Positions 15,997 through 24,674 of a stretch of DNA of 45,864 nt are shown piece after piece. The translations under genes were made by a program, and so were the position numbers. Location: assembly GCA_903930765.1 (NCBI GenBank), contig CAIYZV010000117.1, positions 1-45,864 of the forward strand, written 5' to 3'. This stretch comes from an uncultured Pirellula sp. (GTDB taxonomy: Bacteria; Planctomycetota; Planctomycetia; Pirellulales; Pirellulaceae). The notes beneath the pieces were generated by a model. It saw only the letters and a program-made list of their open reading frames with translations. It made no database searches and was not told where the DNA came from. The stretch's first letter is position 1, and each line of letters opens with the position of its first letter.

Positions 15997-18900
15997 TTAG
16001 TTCTCAAAATCCGCATCGGCGTTAGCATTGCGTCCCGAGCCAGAACGGTTCGACAATCCGTTGCCCTGTTGGTTGAAGTCCTGGGCTGGGACGATTTGGC
16101 CACCCGCGCCGGGTGTTAACTTCAGGTTATTGGCACCACCTGTCTGGTTAGCGGGCTTCCCTCGAAGCAGGTTCTTGAGGGCTTTTTCGAGGGCCACCGT
16201 GCTCGTTCCGTTAACCTTTAGTACTTCGACTGTCTCGCTCCGTTTCGCCTTTTGGTCGAGCTCTTCGATCAAATCACAAACCATTTCCAACAGATCTTCA
16301 CCTTTGGCGGAGACCAAGATGGTGTTGGTGAGTTTGTCGACACCCAATGAGAGTCTTCCTGTGAACTCGAAACTCATACCTCCGTCCGAAATCGATTCGT
16401 CGGTCTTGCGCTTTGATTCGCGTCCGGCACCCTGGCCTCGATCTTCCTCTTTCCGTTCCATGGCTTTGTCGTTCGAGCTCAGCAGATCGCGAAACGCATC
16501 TTTGAGCGCGTCCACGATATTTTGGGCCTTCGAGTATTCAACCTTGACCGATTTCGTGAATCGCAGGGATTGCTTGTCGGGGACCGTCGGTTTGTCCCAC
16601 AAGTCGATCAGGCGTTGAATGGTTTGCAGTTGGCCATCGGAGGCACCGCTCACCAACAGGGTATTCGAGTCCGAATCGGACATGATCTTTAATTTGCGTT
16701 TCTTGCCCAACTGTGGGCCGTCGTACTCTTGTTTGGGTGGGTCGAGATCGAACAACCATCGGAATACAGAATCGTTGTTGTTCTTCTTGTTGGGCGACTC
16801 CTCTTTAAAATACTCTTCCAGGTTCAGCTTGATCCAAAACGGTCGCGAATGGCGAACATGGAAGATGTGATACTCTTTTTCGGGTGGTGCGTTGAGCAGC
16901 ATCCATTCCTCGAGAGTATCCAAGGCGGAGGTGTCTTGGGACTCGAGGACCAAGTCTCCACGCTCATCAAACCGGACCTTAATCTTGGTTTGTGATGGGA
17001 GCTTGGTTCGCGATGGATTTTCCTGGATTTGGGGCATGGGGCGCAATGATCCAGATTCCTGATTGTCAGCGTTTAGGATCGGGTCAACGTCGGGCGGTTG
17101 ATCGACTGCGACTAGGACTCCACCATGATTGGCTTTCCCAGCAGGGGTTGCTCCGAGGGATGGAGCATCGTCGATAGGTACGGGAGCCTTCTTTCGCCCG
17201 TCCTTCTTCTTGTTGTCTGACTTTTCCATGTTTTGTGCAGGAGGATCCGTGACCGGGATATCGACCTCAAACTCCGAATCCGATGGCAGGTCCAGTTCGA
17301 CTCCCTTGGCATCCCAAGTTTGTTTCAGACGTTCGAGGTATTCACGCATTTGCTGGCTACGATTTCCGTCGATGACTCGGACGCGCTGGTCACTGCCTCC
17401 TTGTGGCGGAATCTCACCGAGTTTGGTCAATAACTTTTTGATCTCTGTTGCCTCGAACTCATTTGCCCAAAGAATGAGTTGATTGTTGCCCACGTTAGCA
17501 CCGACCCTCAACTGGTCTTTGGTTGAGCTTTCTTTGTTTTGTTGCGGAGCAAAATCGAAAGCATAGTAACCGCGACGTGGCGATTCCTCTTTCTTTTCCT
17601 GGTCGATACCCATTAGCAGGCGAATGGTCCCGGCGACTTCTTCTGCTCGGAGGCGTCGCAGTTGGATTACTTCAACTTGGCGTGCGGAACCGTCGAGCTT
17701 CTGCAATGTGTCTTGAATGGTTAGATGATCTGCAAGCGACGCATACGCGATCATCGATTTGTTCTTATCATCAACTTCGAGGCGGGTGGTTGGTTCGAGC
17801 ACATTGAGTGCCAGCAGCGACGCTACGAATTTCTTCGGTTCAAGACTTGCCAATCGGTAAACCTTCATCCGCGTGGACAAGGCTTGGTAGTGCTCATTTG
17901 GATGTGGTACGTCGACACGGGCAACAAACGCTGCGACGATGGCCATTTTGTCGGGCGGAGCGTTTACGATGAGGCTGTTTCGGCGAGTGTTCGCAACGAG
18001 GCGGACATCGGATACTGGAGCTGCGGCCCGGGGTGCACCGCCTGCGTTTTGTTGCTGCCCAGCCATTTGGGCTTGTTGGAGCATCATCATCTGCTGTTGT
18101 TGCGCTTCCAGATCTGGATTAGCGCCCATGTTTGGCAAGGATTTGGTTCCTTTTCCTTCATCGAGCTTCAAAAATGCGGCTAGCTGCTCTCGAACCTCGC
18201 TGGCTCGCACATGTTCCAATTGAAATTCACGGGCTAAGTTATTGAGGACCACATCCGACTGTTCCTCACTTAGGATCCTAGCGATGTCCGCCAGGTTGGC
18301 TGCGGTATCCATCGCTTCCAAACGGTTGGTATTGCTGAGCGCTCGAAGTGTTCCATGGGTACTGATCAGCAGCTTCAGTTCTTCGAGCAATTCCTTGGCG
18401 ATCAAGGAATCGAGTTTGAATGTTGTGCGAACGAATCGATTCGGAGGGAGTGTAGGAAGTTCCTCAGGGGACACTCGAGGAACCAGTGCACTATTGAGTT
18501 CCTTGGTTTTGACGACTTGCAAGACACCAGGGTATTCGAGCAGAGTAAAGTCGCGTGCTAAGAGGTGGCGGTTGATCACATCGCGAGTGTCGACTAGCGA
18601 CGTCTTGCCAGGTGTCGCGATGCTCAGAAGATCGCTGGGTAGCTCCTGCCAGTCCAACGCCAATCCGGAAACATCGGCGAGCCATTGCAGGACATCAGGC
18701 CATGATTGGTCGCGAAACTGGAATTGAACCATACCTGATTCGTCGGGGCGTACCTGAAACTCCGACTTGTCCGGTGGACCTTTCGGTTCCTTAGGTCGCT
18801 TGATCGTCTCGGGGGCTTTCGTGGCATCCTCTTTTTTCGCGTCAGCATTTGGAGTCGGTGTTGTTGGTTTAGGCGTCCCTCCGTCGCTGTTCGGTGGCTC

Positions 18901-19170
18901 AGTACCTGGAAACGCCAACGATGGGACCGATGCGTCTCCTTGGATGACCAGGACAGGCGACATTTCCGCGGGTTGCTCTGCCGCAGGAGCTTTCGAAGCC
19001 TCGGGATCTTGAGAAACCGCGGATGCGGTTGAAATCGAAACCAATACGAGCGTGCAAATCAGCGAACGTCCGACGATGCGTCGAATGTTTGTTCGTCGTA
19101 GCTGGGTAAACATCGAGGTCAAGGGACTTAGCGTGAAAACAATGATTTGGGGCAACTGTATGCGTCTCAT
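15997..19170 (-). CDS. Giant secretin N-domain repeat protein lacking a secretin pore domain
   Basis: Predicted exported 1057-residue protein. A signal segment (about 31-53) is best served by a Met at residue 20 (position 19113), which may be the true start. A Pro/Thr-rich linker (about 60-145) precedes an STN-like domain (about 147-225) and a series of secretin N1-type alpha/beta repeats marked by TNTLIV-like strands: NTNRLEAMD (280-288), NTRRNSLIVNAP (394-405), GNNQLILWANEFEATEIKKLL, SNTLLVSGASDGQLQTI and TNTILVSAKGEDLLEMV. A Gln/Met-rich stretch lies at 356-375. No C-terminal beta-barrel secretin domain follows; the end is Gly/Asn-rich. It probably forms a periplasmic ring or scaffold. It is convergent with the AlkB gene. 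Confidence 0.82.
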   Translation of the reverse strand: MRRIQLPQIIVFTLSPLTSMFTQLRRTNIRRIVGRSLICTLVLVSISTASAVSQDPEASKAPAAEQPAEMSPVLVIQGDASVPSLAFPGTEPPNSDGGTPKPTTPTPNADAKKEDATKAPETIKRPKEPKGPPDKSEFQVRPDESGMVQFQFRDQSWPDVLQWLADVSGLALDWQELPSDLLSIATPGKTSLVDTRDVINRHLLARDFTLLEYPGVLQVVKTKELNSALVPRVSPEELPTLPPNRFVRTTFKLDSLIAKELLEELKLLISTHGTLRALSNTNRLEAMDTAANLADIARILSEEQSDVVLNNLAREFQLEHVRASEVREQLAAFLKLDEGKGTKSLPNMGANPDLEAQQQQMMMLQQAQMAGQQQNAGGAPRAAAPVSDVRLVANTRRNSLIVNAPPDKMAIVAAFVARVDVPHPNEHYQALSTRMKVYRLASLEPKKFVASLLALNVLEPTTRLEVDDKNKSMIAYASLADHLTIQDTLQKLDGSARQVEVIQLRRLRAEEVAGTIRLLMGIDQEKKEESPRRGYYAFDFAPQQNKESSTKDQLRVGANVGNNQLILWANEFEATEIKKLLTKLGEIPPQGGSDQRVRVIDGNRSQQMREYLERLKQTWDAKGVELDLPSDSEFEVDIPVTDPPAQNMEKSDNKKKDGRKKAPVPIDDAPSLGATPAGKANHGGVLVAVDQPPDVDPILNADNQESGSLRPMPQIQENPSRTKLPSQTKIKVRFDERGDLVLESQDTSALDTLEEWMLLNAPPEKEYHIFHVRHSRPFWIKLNLEEYFKEESPNKKNNNDSVFRWLFDLDPPKQEYDGPQLGKKRKLKIMSDSDSNTLLVSGASDGQLQTIQRLIDLWDKPTVPDKQSLRFTKSVKVEYSKAQNIVDALKDAFRDLLSSNDKAMERKEEDRGQGAGRESKRKTDESISDGGMSFEFTGRLSLGVDKLTNTILVSAKGEDLLEMVCDLIEELDQKAKRSETVEVLKVNGTSTVALEKALKNLLRGKPANQTGGANNLKLTPGAGGQIVPAQDFNQQGNGLSNRSGSGRNANADADFEN

Positions 19171-19267
19171 CGCAATCCTGTGCAGGGTTCCGTTCTCCCG
19201 ATTTCGTTCAGGAGCCTGAAAGTGGCGGACCTCCGGTGCACGTCTAAGGATACCTAAGCATGCTAGT

Positions 19268-19289
19268 TTTGTCTAAATTTTAAGACAAA
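19268..19289. promoter_or_regulatory. Operator-like inverted repeat
   Basis: TTTGTCT (19268-19274) and AGACAAA (19283-19289) are perfect 7-bp inverted arms around an AT-rich 8-base spacer. It lies between the divergent secretin-like and trmL genes, about 100-155 bases upstream of the former. It has the size of a dimeric repressor site; no T-tract suggests a terminator. Confidence 0.35.
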
Positions 19290-19454
19290 TCGCTGAGTCG
19301 CTACCGGATGACTTCGAGCCATCGCTGGTCGGAAACAGGAGACCAGAACCGAGTTCTCGTTGCGAAATGCATGCAATCCCCCTTTCTTTTTGTGGAGAAA
19401 ATCGCGTACGATCGGTGGCTCCTTCTCTAACCCCTTTGTTTTGCACGATTCGCG

Positions 19455-19940
19455 ATGTCTGAAGCCTCAAGTCCTTCGTTTCATGTGGTTTTGTTCCAGC
19501 CTGAGATCCCTCAGAACACGGGAAATATTGGCCGATCGTGTGTGGCGTTGAGTGCAAAGCTTTGGATTGTTCGGCCCACGGGATTCCGGTTGGATGACAA
19601 GCAATTGCAGAGGGCTGGGCTTGATTATTGGAAGTTTTTGGAATGGGAAATCGTGGACTCCTGGCAGGATCTATTGCCCAAAGTTCCGCTGGAGAGAGCG
19701 TGGTTCTTCACCAAATTCGCAACGCGAGTCCACTCAGAGGTACAGTATCAGAAAGGCGATTGGCTGATTTTCGGGAGTGAATCGAGCGGTCTTCCTGAGA
19801 GTATCCGCCAATCCTATGCGAGCCAGTGTGTCCGATTGCCCATGATCGGGCCGGTCCGCAGCCTCAATCTTTCGGTGGCGGCGGGAATAGGGCTGTACGA
19901 AGCGTTTCGCCAGTGCGCACGCGAACTGCCTCCCGGTTAA
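19455..19940 (+). CDS. trmL: tRNA (cytidine/uridine-34-2'-O)-methyltransferase TrmL
   Basis: SPOUT-class SAM-dependent methyltransferase that 2'-O-methylates the wobble base of certain tRNA-Leu. It has 161 residues, the compact length of TrmL/YibK with no extra RNA-binding domain. Diagnostic motifs are the N-terminal FQPEIPQNTGNIGRSC (about 14-29), the knot motif FGSESSGLP (about 106-114) and the C-terminal RSLNLSVAAGIGLYEAFRQ (about 135-153). It starts with ATG at 19455. It stands alone, divergent from the secretin-like gene. Confidence 0.93.
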   Translation: MSEASSPSFHVVLFQPEIPQNTGNIGRSCVALSAKLWIVRPTGFRLDDKQLQRAGLDYWKFLEWEIVDSWQDLLPKVPLERAWFFTKFATRVHSEVQYQKGDWLIFGSESSGLPESIRQSYASQCVRLPMIGPVRSLNLSVAAGIGLYEAFRQCARELPPG

Positions 19941-20104
19941 CCTGGGACCCTCACGCACTCTGGAAAGTAAGGTTAGAAACGACCGATGATGTGAGGACAA
20001 TGCTCTAGGACTTGATGGAAAAAATTGTGTAAAATGGGGCTGAGCTAGGGTGTATTTCCTGGTCAAAATATCGTGGTTGCGTGGAAGCTAAAGGAATACG
20101 AATC

Positions 20105-20647
20105 ATGTCGGTCACCACAATCGAGGCGTTGGATTTTGGGAAATGTTTGGGGCGTGGAACATCCAATGTACTTATTGATGTACGCACTCCCGGAGAATAT
20201 CAATCCGTGCATGTCGAATCTGCGATCAACATCCCATTGAATGAACTTTGCAAGGCGAAACTCAAGGACGTCCTGTCCGAGGTTCCATCGGAGGTTTACG
20301 TCATTTGCCAGAGTGGTGGTCGGAGCAAGCAAGCGGCGGAGAAGCTGGCTGCCGAAGGGTTGACGGTCGTCAATGTCTTAGGAGGTACCAACGCATGTGT
20401 GGGTGCTGGGCTACCCGTAGTGCGAGGCAAGGGCGTGATCAGCATCGAGCGACAGGTTCGAATCGCCGCCGGACTGTTGGTTCTGCTCGGAGCGTTGCTG
20501 GGAACCTTTGTTAATCCTTGGTTTTTCGGACTTTGCGCATTCATCGGTGCTGGACTTACATTTGCTGGTGTCACCGACTGGTGTGGGATGGCGTATTTTT
20601 TGGCTGCGATGCCTTGGAATCGCGGACGCCCAGCTTGCAGTAAATAG
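20105..20647 (+). CDS. YgaP-like rhodanese with C-terminal membrane domain (DUF2892)
   Basis: 180-residue membrane-anchored sulfurtransferase. The rhodanese domain (about 5-115) has LIDVRTPGEY at 23-32 and the catalytic loop Cys68 in CQSGGR. A DUF2892-type membrane hairpin follows (about 122-175: RQVRIAAGLLVLLGALLGTF, then ending GMAYFLAAMPWNR). The same rhodanese plus two-helix layout is seen in E. coli YgaP, a membrane thiosulfate sulfurtransferase. ATG at 20105 is chosen because AAGGA lies eight bases upstream; a GTG at 20081 would only add eight unremarkable residues. The sulfur acceptor is unknown. Confidence 0.9.
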   Translation: MSVTTIEALDFGKCLGRGTSNVLIDVRTPGEYQSVHVESAINIPLNELCKAKLKDVLSEVPSEVYVICQSGGRSKQAAEKLAAEGLTVVNVLGGTNACVGAGLPVVRGKGVISIERQVRIAAGLLVLLGALLGTFVNPWFFGLCAFIGAGLTFAGVTDWCGMAYFLAAMPWNRGRPACSK

Positions 20648-21071
20648 CGTTTGCGTCTGCCACTACAGTCACTTCGAAGCAAAAAAGCAGGCGGTTGATC
20701 GAATCCAGAGCGGGCCTTCAAATTGCTTGATGCTGGACATTTGGCCCCCCAAGGCCCGATCCGTTTGGGTATGATATCCAACCTGTGGGGCTTATCCTCT
20801 CTTGCATGAAAATGCACCGCGCCCTGCAGTATGTACCCTTTGCTATTTTCTGGAATGCTTGAAGCAACGGCAAATAACCTCGAACGAGGAATTGCTCCTC
20901 GAGGAGTGCCGTTTGGATGCCGTCGTCCCTAAGAAAAACCGCATCCATCCCAGTTCAGTGCGTTTCTGAGTGGCTGACTTTGTTCCTAGAGCGTGGCAAG
21001 ATTACCTTGGGCTAGTTCACAGTTCACGCGGCGTATCGTCGTCAAAAAGAGGAAGGCCGGATTCGTTACTT
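20648..21071. other. Intergenic region before the DUF2126 gene
   Basis: No convincing gene. The reading frame of the downstream gene is open back to a GTG at 20970, but that 34-residue extension (rich in Ser, Arg and Gly) does not look like the conserved N-terminus. A hairpin CGAGGA-ATTGC-TCCTCG lies at about 20894-20910; its role is unknown. No clear promoter was recognised. Confidence 0.5.
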
Positions 21072-24000
21072 ATGAGTATACGCGTAGCATTGCACCATGA
21101 GACCGTTTATCGGTACGACCGTCTTGTATCTCTGGGGCCACAGATCGTACGGCTGAGACCCGCCCCCCATTGCCGCACCAAAATCTACAGTTATTCGATG
21201 CATGTCACCCCGGGTGACCATTTTTGCAACTGGCAACAAGACCCACAAGGAAACTATCTGGCACGCTTGGTGTTTCCGAAACAGACGAGGCAATTCTCGA
21301 TCGAGGTGGATCTCGTCGCAGACATGACCGCGATCAATCCTTTCGATTTTTTTCTCGAGTCTTATGCTGAGAAATTTCCGTTTCCGTACGACGGATGGTT
21401 GCAGAAAGAGCTCGCCCCATACTTGCAGCAGTTACCGGCGACGGAGCGACTGTCTAAATGGGTTGCTGCGATCGACTTGACTCCCAAGCGAACTATCGAC
21501 GCCATCATCGATATCAATCGGCGATTGCACCAAGAGATTCGATACGAGATACGGATGGAACCGGGGGTACAAACTCCCGAGGAGACCCTTGAGAAACGAT
21601 GTGGTTCATGCCGTGACTCGGCATGGTTACTGGTCCAGGTTTTTAGGCGATTGGGAGTCGCCGCGAGATTTGCATCGGGATACTTGATCCAGCTAGCACC
21701 CGACATCCGTTCGCTGGATGGCCCCAGCGGACCTGAGAAGGACTTTACGGATTTGCACGCGTGGACAGAGATATATTTGCCGGGAGCGGGTTGGGTTGGT
21801 TTGGACCCGACGAGCGGCTTAATGTGCGGTGAAGGGCATCTGCCATTGGCGTGCACTCCGGATCCATTGAGCGCTTCACCGATAACAGGCACGGTCGATC
21901 AAGCCGAGTGCGATTTTTCATTTTCGATGTCGGTTGCGCGCATGCACGAGGACCCTCGCTCGACCAAGCCCTACACCGATGATCAATGGATGCGTATCGA
22001 TCGGCTTGGGAAAGCGATCGATATGCAACTGGAACACGACGACGTGCGGCTGACCTTTGGCGGAGAGCCCACATTCGTGTCGATGGATGATATGGAGGGG
22101 GAGGAATGGAACAATGCTGCGGTAGGAGTCAACAAGCGCTGGATGTCGGGCGAATTGATCAAGCGACTGCGTCAACGCTTTGCGTCGGGAGCGATGCTTC
22201 ATTACGGACAAGGGAAATGGTATCCCGGTGAATCGTTGCCTCGATGGGCTTTATCGTGCATTTGGCGTACGGACGGACAACCCATTTGGCATGATGAGCG
22301 TTGGATTGCAGACGAACGGAAAGACTACGGGCATTCGTTTGCCCATGCGCGGCGTTTTGCGACACAGTTAGCGACTCGATTGGGCGTAGATCCGCGATGG
22401 ATGATGCCTGCTTACGAAGATGTTTATTACTACATGTGGCGGGAGCAACGGCTGCCGATCAACGTTATGCCGTGGGATTCCAAGCTTGAGGATCCCGAGC
22501 AGAGAGCTCGATTGACGCGAGTCTTTCAGCGGGGACTGAACGAACCCGTTGGTGTGGTGATTCCAGTGCGGAAACAGTGGTGGCAAGCGGAACGAAAATG
22601 GACGAGTGGACCATGGCCTGTGCGTCCCGAGAAACTATTCTTGCTGCCCGGGGATTCGTCGATCGGGTTGAGGCTCCCTCTCGATACTCTGCCTTATTCG
22701 TCGAATCCTAGTGCGAGCCTCATGACCCCGTTGGATCCGTTTGCGGCTCGTCCGCCATTGCCTTCAGCCCCGCCGCTTTTGCGACAGTCTGCGACGCCAT
22801 CAGACAGTGCCAAGGTGCACAAGGAAGGGGGGATTGTCGGGCGGACAGGAGTCATGGACTACGATTCGTTCGATGATGACCAATGGATTGTGAATCAAGC
22901 ACGCGGAGTTGCTGATACACAGATCGACCCGGATTCGATGGTCCGTACGGCGTTGTGTGTGGAACCCCGCGATGGCCGACTGTACGTGTTTATGGCCCCA
23001 GTCGAATTGCTGGAGGATTACCTCGAGTTGATTTGGGCGATCGAGCAAACGGCCTGCGATTTGAACATGCCGGTTGTCGTTGAGGGGTATTTACCACCCA
23101 AGGATCATCGATTGCAGATGATCAAGGTGACTCCGGATCCGGGTGTTATCGAAGTCAACATTCATCCGAGCACGACCTGGGGGGAGCTCGTCAGCAACAC
23201 CGAAACGCTTTATGACGAGGCTCGGCAGTGTCGCTTGGCAACCGAAAAATTCGATCTGGACGGTAAGCATACAGGGACGGGAGGCGGGAACCATATTGTG
23301 ATGGGTGGAGCCACTCCACCCGACAGTCCATTCCTGCGACGGCCGGACCTGCTGCGTAGCTTGATTGCGTTTTGGAACAATCACCCGTCCCTTTCCTACT
23401 TCTTCAGCAATCGATTCATCGGACCTACGAGTCAAGCACCTCGTAGCGACGAGGGGCGTCGCGATGCAATTTACGAGTTGCAAACAGCACTGGATTTGAT
23501 CCCTGATCCGGGTGTCGAAATGCCGCCTTGGTTGGTGGATCGTCTTTTGAGAAATCTGCTTATCGACCTGACCGGCAATACGCATAGGGCTGAGGTTTGC
23601 ATCGACAAACTCTACTCACCCGACAGCTCAACGGGGCGCTTAGGTCTCGTCGAGCTACGTGGCTTTGAGATGCCGCCTCATTCCCAGATGAGCTTGGCCA
23701 CTCAATTGTTGGTGCGATCGCTTCTCGCTAGTTTTTGGAGAACGCCGTACAAGGAACCGTTGGTGCGATGGGGGACTGCGCTGCATGATCGATTCATGCT
23801 GCCCCATTACCAATGGCGAGACCTGCAATCGGTTTTGGGATACCTTCAGGAATCAGGGTGGGATTGGGAGGATGGGTGGTTCGCACCGCACTATGAGTTC
23901 CGGTTTCCGTTCATCGGCCAGGTCGAATATGCAGGCGCGTCCATCTCGTTAAGGACCGCGATCGAGCCGTGGTATGTGCTCGGAGAAGAGCCAGGTGGTG

Positions 24001-24455
24001 GCGGAACAGTGCGTTATGTGGATTCCAGCGTCGAGAGGATAGAAGTCAAAGTCGCAGGCCTGGATAGCAAGCGATACAAAGTACTTTGCAATGGGTTTGA
24101 GTTGCCGCTTCAGTGCACTGGGGACCCGGACAGTTATGTCTCGGGGATTCGGTATCGGGCGTGGTGGCCAGCATCGTGCCTTCATCCTACCATCCCGCTC
24201 CATACGCCACTCGTGGTGGATCTCTGGGATGTTCGCGCGGGAAGAATGGTCGGCGGTTGCACGTATCACGTCGCGCATCCTGGAGGGCGAAATTATGAGA
24301 CGTTTCCGGTCAATGCGCTTGAAGCCGAAGGGCGACGGATCGCGCGATTTTTGCCCTATGGCCACACCCCAGGACAGATCGTGCCTAGGATGTCGAAACC
24401 GAATCCAGAGTTTCCGTCAACCCTCGACCTACGGCGGGAGTCGGTTGTGCGGTAA
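21072..24455 (+). CDS. Large transglutaminase-like protein with DUF2126 domain
   Basis: 1127-residue cytoplasmic protein. The N-terminal part is a transglutaminase/protease domain: a beta-rich lead-in (RVALHHETVYRYDRLVSLGPQIVRLRP, residues 3 onward) and a catalytic triad Cys180 (GSCRDSA), His229 (DLHAWTE) and Asp245 (GLDPTSG). The rest is DUF2126, with DVRLTFGGEPTFVSMDD about 100 residues after the triad, TGTGGGNHIVMGG, and LLRNLLIDLTGNTHRAEVCIDKLYSPD. Homologues usually sit beside alpha-E and circularly permuted ATP-grasp genes in predicted peptide-forming systems; none is adjacent here. ATG at 21072 gives the family N-terminus. Substrate unknown. Confidence 0.9.
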   Translation: MSIRVALHHETVYRYDRLVSLGPQIVRLRPAPHCRTKIYSYSMHVTPGDHFCNWQQDPQGNYLARLVFPKQTRQFSIEVDLVADMTAINPFDFFLESYAEKFPFPYDGWLQKELAPYLQQLPATERLSKWVAAIDLTPKRTIDAIIDINRRLHQEIRYEIRMEPGVQTPEETLEKRCGSCRDSAWLLVQVFRRLGVAARFASGYLIQLAPDIRSLDGPSGPEKDFTDLHAWTEIYLPGAGWVGLDPTSGLMCGEGHLPLACTPDPLSASPITGTVDQAECDFSFSMSVARMHEDPRSTKPYTDDQWMRIDRLGKAIDMQLEHDDVRLTFGGEPTFVSMDDMEGEEWNNAAVGVNKRWMSGELIKRLRQRFASGAMLHYGQGKWYPGESLPRWALSCIWRTDGQPIWHDERWIADERKDYGHSFAHARRFATQLATRLGVDPRWMMPAYEDVYYYMWREQRLPINVMPWDSKLEDPEQRARLTRVFQRGLNEPVGVVIPVRKQWWQAERKWTSGPWPVRPEKLFLLPGDSSIGLRLPLDTLPYSSNPSASLMTPLDPFAARPPLPSAPPLLRQSATPSDSAKVHKEGGIVGRTGVMDYDSFDDDQWIVNQARGVADTQIDPDSMVRTALCVEPRDGRLYVFMAPVELLEDYLELIWAIEQTACDLNMPVVVEGYLPPKDHRLQMIKVTPDPGVIEVNIHPSTTWGELVSNTETLYDEARQCRLATEKFDLDGKHTGTGGGNHIVMGGATPPDSPFLRRPDLLRSLIAFWNNHPSLSYFFSNRFIGPTSQAPRSDEGRRDAIYELQTALDLIPDPGVEMPPWLVDRLLRNLLIDLTGNTHRAEVCIDKLYSPDSSTGRLGLVELRGFEMPPHSQMSLATQLLVRSLLASFWRTPYKEPLVRWGTALHDRFMLPHYQWRDLQSVLGYLQESGWDWEDGWFAPHYEFRFPFIGQVEYAGASISLRTAIEPWYVLGEEPGGGGTVRYVDSSVERIEVKVAGLDSKRYKVLCNGFELPLQCTGDPDSYVSGIRYRAWWPASCLHPTIPLHTPLVVDLWDVRAGRMVGGCTYHVAHPGGRNYETFPVNALEAEGRRIARFLPYGHTPGQIVPRMSKPNPEFPSTLDLRRESVVR

Positions 24456-24529
24456 GTCCAATCCATGAGCGAACTGCGCCAAAACGAGGAGATTGAACGT
24501 AGCGACACGAACCGAATAACCGAGTCTGT

Positions 24530-24554
24530 GTGAGTTCGACGGGGTGAGTTCGAC
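24530..24554. repeat. Short direct repeat GTGAGTTCGAC upstream of moaA
   Basis: Perfect 11-bp copies at 24530-24540 and 24544-24554, three bases apart. It lies about 120-145 bases before moaA, in the region expected for its promoter. Function unknown. Confidence 0.4.
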
Positions 24555-24636
24555 TGTACGATGTCTTGGACTTTGAGTAAGCTGACTCTGTCGGTGCTGC
24601 CTATTCGTTACGCAGGGACATGAGAACAGGTGCACG

Positions 24637-24653
24637 GCGGTTGTTTCAACCGC
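24637..24653 (+). promoter_or_regulatory. Hairpin in the moaA leader
   Basis: GCGGTTG-TTT-CAACCGC is a perfect seven-pair stem with a three-base loop, ending 21 bases before the moaA ATG. It has no T-tract. It may affect translation of moaA or end upstream transcription. It does not by itself match the long Moco riboswitch architecture. Confidence 0.35.
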
Positions 24654-24674
24654 GTTACAGTTAGCATCTAGCGA

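Noticed and set aside
24456-24674. Moco riboswitch upstream of moaA
   Set aside because: A simple hairpin and a direct repeat are visible but the multi-helix riboswitch architecture could not be recognised by eye.
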